NCBI GenBank assembly: GCA_934477985.1
Contig: CAKSOR010000138.1
Coordinates: 1 to 6,907 of the forward strand
DNA: 6,907 nt
Reading direction: 5' to 3'
DNA from: an uncultured Eubacteriales bacterium
GTDB taxonomy: Bacteria; Bacillota; Clostridia; Oscillospirales; CAG-272
Shown: piece after piece, positions 5,057 to 6,907 of the stretch
Layout of the letters: every line of letters starts with the position of its first letter
Numbering within the stretch: position 1 is the stretch's first letter
Position numbers and translations under genes: made by a program
The notes under the pieces: generated by a model
What the model saw: only the letters and a program-made list of their open reading frames with translations
Told to the model about the DNA's origin: nothing
Databases searched by the model: none

Positions 5057-5786
5057 CTTCCTCCACCTCCTCGTAAATCTTTCTCAGCGCTTCTTCCTCA
5101 AGCCCCGAGAACTCCTTGAAATTCTTCTTTCTCATCGGTCGTATGTCGCGGCAGAGCCGACGATCACACTCCGATGGCTTTATGAAGTCTATCACTCCGT
5201 CGGTCATCGTCGGACGCCAGAACCTGACGCCGAGCATATCGCGTCCCGTCTCATCCGGATAATCAAAGCCGTGCAGCATGAGTCCGAGATTTATGCTTCC
5301 GTTTTTGTCATACGCGCCTTCTCCCTCGCCAAAGCGGCAGGGCTCAACATATCCCTGACACTCGCGCGTGCCGAGGAAAATATCACGTCTGCCTCCACGC
5401 TCTATCATGCGCTCGGCTATCTTGAAATGCTTGTCCTCGTTACGGTCGTTTTCATATTCGGGTCGGAACTCATTGAATATGAAATGCGCCTCTACCTGAT
5501 AGCGCGGCGATTTCAGATAATTGTATACTGAAAGCGTGTTGCCGGAATCCGTGAAATTTATCGGTCGGATATGCTTTGACTCGGTGACGATCGGATTCAT
5601 TATCCGTACGCGGTCGATTATCCAGGTTATCGTCGGTTTCCAGTAGATGCTCTCGGTTATGCCCTTCAGTGCTTGATAGGTCGGGACAGAAAGAGTGGAT
5701 TTCTCTCCGCCGATGCGTGTTGATGGGTCTGTGAACAGCGCGTATCTGCCGTAGAGCAGATATGACACCCTGTTGGGATATTTCAT
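5022..5786 (-). CDS. cas5c: crRNA-processing endoribonuclease Cas5c (Cas5d), type I-C
   Basis: In type I-C, which lacks Cas6, Cas5c cuts the precursor crRNA at the base of the repeat hairpin and then remains bound to the 5' tag in the complex. This 254-residue protein carries the residues known to be catalytic in characterised Cas5d: Tyr48 in SIYWKPT and the pair Lys119-His120 in NEDKHFKI. Other family blocks are ALFTDPSTRIGGEKSTLSVP (16-35), RRDIFLGTRECQGYVEPC (133-150) and LGLMLHGFDYP (167-177). It starts 17 bp after cas3 with GGAGGAG five bases before the ATG. The C-terminal tail beyond about residue 205 includes the acidic EEVEEDE, whose codons double as the cas8c ribosome binding site. 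The array repeat has the matching hairpin and 11-nt tag, so enzyme and substrate fit. Confidence 0.97.
   Translation of the reverse strand: MKYPNRVSYLLYGRYALFTDPSTRIGGEKSTLSVPTYQALKGITESIYWKPTITWIIDRVRIMNPIVTESKHIRPINFTDSGNTLSVYNYLKSPRYQVEAHFIFNEFRPEYENDRNEDKHFKIAERMIERGGRRDIFLGTRECQGYVEPCRFGEGEGAYDKNGSINLGLMLHGFDYPDETGRDMLGVRFWRPTMTDGVIDFIKPSECDRRLCRDIRPMRKKNFKEFSGLEEEALRKIYEEVEEDELARVIERDL
5066..5071 (-). promoter_or_regulatory. Ribosome binding site of cas8c, inside cas5c
   Basis: AGGAGG lies 9 bases before the cas8c ATG; a second GGAGG at 5064-5060 is only 3 bases away and probably less useful. Both fall in the codons for Glu-Glu-Val-Glu-Glu near the Cas5c C-terminus, and they decide the cas8c start at 5056. 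Confidence 0.75.
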
Positions 5787-5791
5787 TTTTT

Positions 5792-5798
5792 CTCCTCC
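5792..5798 (-). promoter_or_regulatory. Ribosome binding site of cas5c
   Basis: GGAGGAG lies 5 bases before the cas5c ATG in the 17-bp gap after cas3. This gap has no room for a separate promoter or terminator, supporting cotranscription with cas3. Confidence 0.8.
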
Positions 5799-5803
5799 GT
5801 TTT

Positions 5804-6907
5804 TCAGAATCCAAGAAAGCTCATTTCGCCCGCTGCCGTCATAATTCCGGTCTCGTCGTCATACCATCCTTCGCGAAGCGCGTACAGACCGACATTTTCG
5901 AGGTATATCAGTGCCTTCTGTTCTCTGAGATAGTTGAACATTCCGCTGTAAATCGACACGCTGTACTGTGCCGCTTCACGCAGCAGAAGTTTTGTCTTGT
6001 CGTAGGATAATTCGCCGCAGAGCTCCGCGAGTATCTCCGCTCCGCGCCCTTCAGGCACAAGAACTCCGCGAGTCAGACTGTCGATCACATGGAAATTCTC
6101 GCCCGCCGTCCGGAAAGCGGCGCTCAAAGCAAATTCACTTTTTGCAGAGTTCCTTCCAAAACCTGTGCTGAGCAGATCGAAAATCGTCGTCTCAGAGTTT
6201 ATCGCAGGCAGCGGGAATTTAACAAGCTTCTTGAAATCTCCTATGCGCTTGTCAGAGAATTTCGAGATCATTTCAGGAAGCTTGTCTCTCTCTCGCTCAA
6301 AATATATGTTTATATTCTCAAGCGAACCGATATTTTCTTCATCAACCAGAAGGCCGCGTGTTATCTCGGCGGCGGCTTTTATCTCCGGGAGATTTCTTAA
6401 ATTTTCATCGAGCTGCCAGACGAAGACCTCTCCGCGATCGCATTCACCGTTCCGGTTGCAGCGCCCAGCCGCCTGCAATATGCTCCCGAGTCCGGCGAGA
6501 CTTCTTACGACGCATGGGAAACTGATGTTTATTCCGGCTTCAATGAGTGAAGTCGAGACACAGAAGAACGGCTTCGATTTGTCGCGGGATTTTATCCGGT
6601 CGATAAGCCGCAGACGGTGTTCCGGGTACATTCCGGTGCTCAGATGAACGCTCGTGACACGGTCTTTCATCAGCTCGTAGAGCTTTCTTGCCATCGGCTT
6701 TGTGTTGACTATCATCAGCACCGAACCATACTTTCCGATAAGTCCGGAGAGTCGTTCGGCGGCATCCTCGGCGTAGAGCATGACCCGCGTCTCATCATGG
6801 ATATTCACCCGCTTCATTGAGGAAAACAGCCGCTCAACATCGTCCGTTATCTCCTCCGGCTTGTTATCGAGGTCTGTCACAGGCTGAGTCGCTGTACACA
6901 GAACCAC
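5804..6907 (-). CDS. cas3: CRISPR-associated helicase-nuclease Cas3, type I-C (C-terminal part; 5' end outside the window)
   Basis: This is the C-terminal 368 codons of Cas3, the ATP-driven helicase-nuclease recruited by Cascade to unwind and shred target DNA. The frame is open through the window edge, so no start is visible. Helicase motif III is seen as LCTATQP at the very beginning. GSVLMIVNTK (61-70 of the fragment) and HLSTGMYPEHR (88-98) follow, then motif V as VSTSLIEAGINISF (117-130) and motif VI as QAAGRCNRNG (145-154, with Gln145, Gly148, Arg149, Arg152). The rest is the Cas3 C-terminal domain ending GEMSFLGF. The HD nuclease domain and motifs I and II must lie upstream, outside the window. 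Oddly, motif V has Asn127 where Asp is usual, and the block before motif VI reads GLGS where I would expect GLDS. No frameshift or stop interrupts the fragment. Confidence 0.96.
   Translation of the reverse strand: MVLCTATQPVTDLDNKPEEITDDVERLFSSMKRVNIHDETRVMLYAEDAAERLSGLIGKYGSVLMIVNTKPMARKLYELMKDRVTSVHLSTGMYPEHRLRLIDRIKSRDKSKPFFCVSTSLIEAGINISFPCVVRSLAGLGSILQAAGRCNRNGECDRGEVFVWQLDENLRNLPEIKAAAEITRGLLVDEENIGSLENINIYFERERDKLPEMISKFSDKRIGDFKKLVKFPLPAINSETTIFDLLSTGFGRNSAKSEFALSAAFRTAGENFHVIDSLTRGVLVPEGRGAEILAELCGELSYDKTKLLLREAAQYSVSIYSGMFNYLREQKALIYLENVGLYALREGWYDDETGIMTAAGEMSFLGF

Noticed and set aside
5787..5803. Small toxin or guard RNA gene hidden between cas3 and cas5c
   Set aside because: The gap is only 17 bp and is filled by the cas5c ribosome binding site, and no other cas gap is larger than 9 bp. 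No CreTA-like unit can fit in the visible operon.
6165..6647. Plus-strand reading frame of 160 codons opposite cas3
   Set aside because: It is serine/arginine-rich, low in information and antisense to conserved helicase motifs, so it is a shadow frame.
6905..6907. GTG at the right edge as a start codon for cas3
   Set aside because: It lies within helicase motif III (VLCTATQP), far too deep in the protein; the frame is simply cut by the window edge.

Overview
This window holds the 3' part of a type I-C (Cascade-type, formerly Dvulg) CRISPR-Cas locus. All real genes and the array read on the minus strand. In transcription order (high to low coordinates) it contains: the C-terminal half of cas3 (cut by the window end), cas5c, cas8c with a probable internal gene for the small subunit cas11c, cas7c, cas4, cas1 and cas2. 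A 163-bp leader follows, then the leader-proximal end of a CRISPR array (three identical 33-bp repeats and two complete spacers) that runs off the left end.

The genes form one compact operon. Gaps are 17, 1 and 9 bp where genes do not overlap, and overlaps are 35, 23 and 4 bp elsewhere. Strong AGGAGG-type ribosome binding sites precede cas5c, cas8c, cas7c and cas2, while cas4 and cas1 look translationally coupled. Cas5c matures crRNA and stays in the complex with Cas7c, Cas8c and Cas11c; Cas3 is the recruited nuclease-helicase; Cas4-Cas1-Cas2 acquire spacers. Every module needed for a working system is present and intact as far as the window shows. The HD nuclease domain and helicase motifs I and II of Cas3 lie outside it.

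The host is probably a bacterium of the Firmicutes, perhaps a clostridial anaerobe. This rests on purine-rich Shine-Dalgarno sites, the flavour of the Cas proteins and moderate base composition. It is a weak inference, since the operon can move horizontally.

The most useful non-standard observations are: a near-ideal internal Shine-Dalgarno plus GTG inside cas8c that would make a 120-residue Cas11c; two inverted repeats in the leader region, one ending 1 bp from the first repeat and one directly after cas2; a perfect TATAAT in the leader with no -35 box; a charged insertion in Cas7c; and loss of the usual acidic residue in Cas3 helicase motif V. I found no second, unrelated system in the window.
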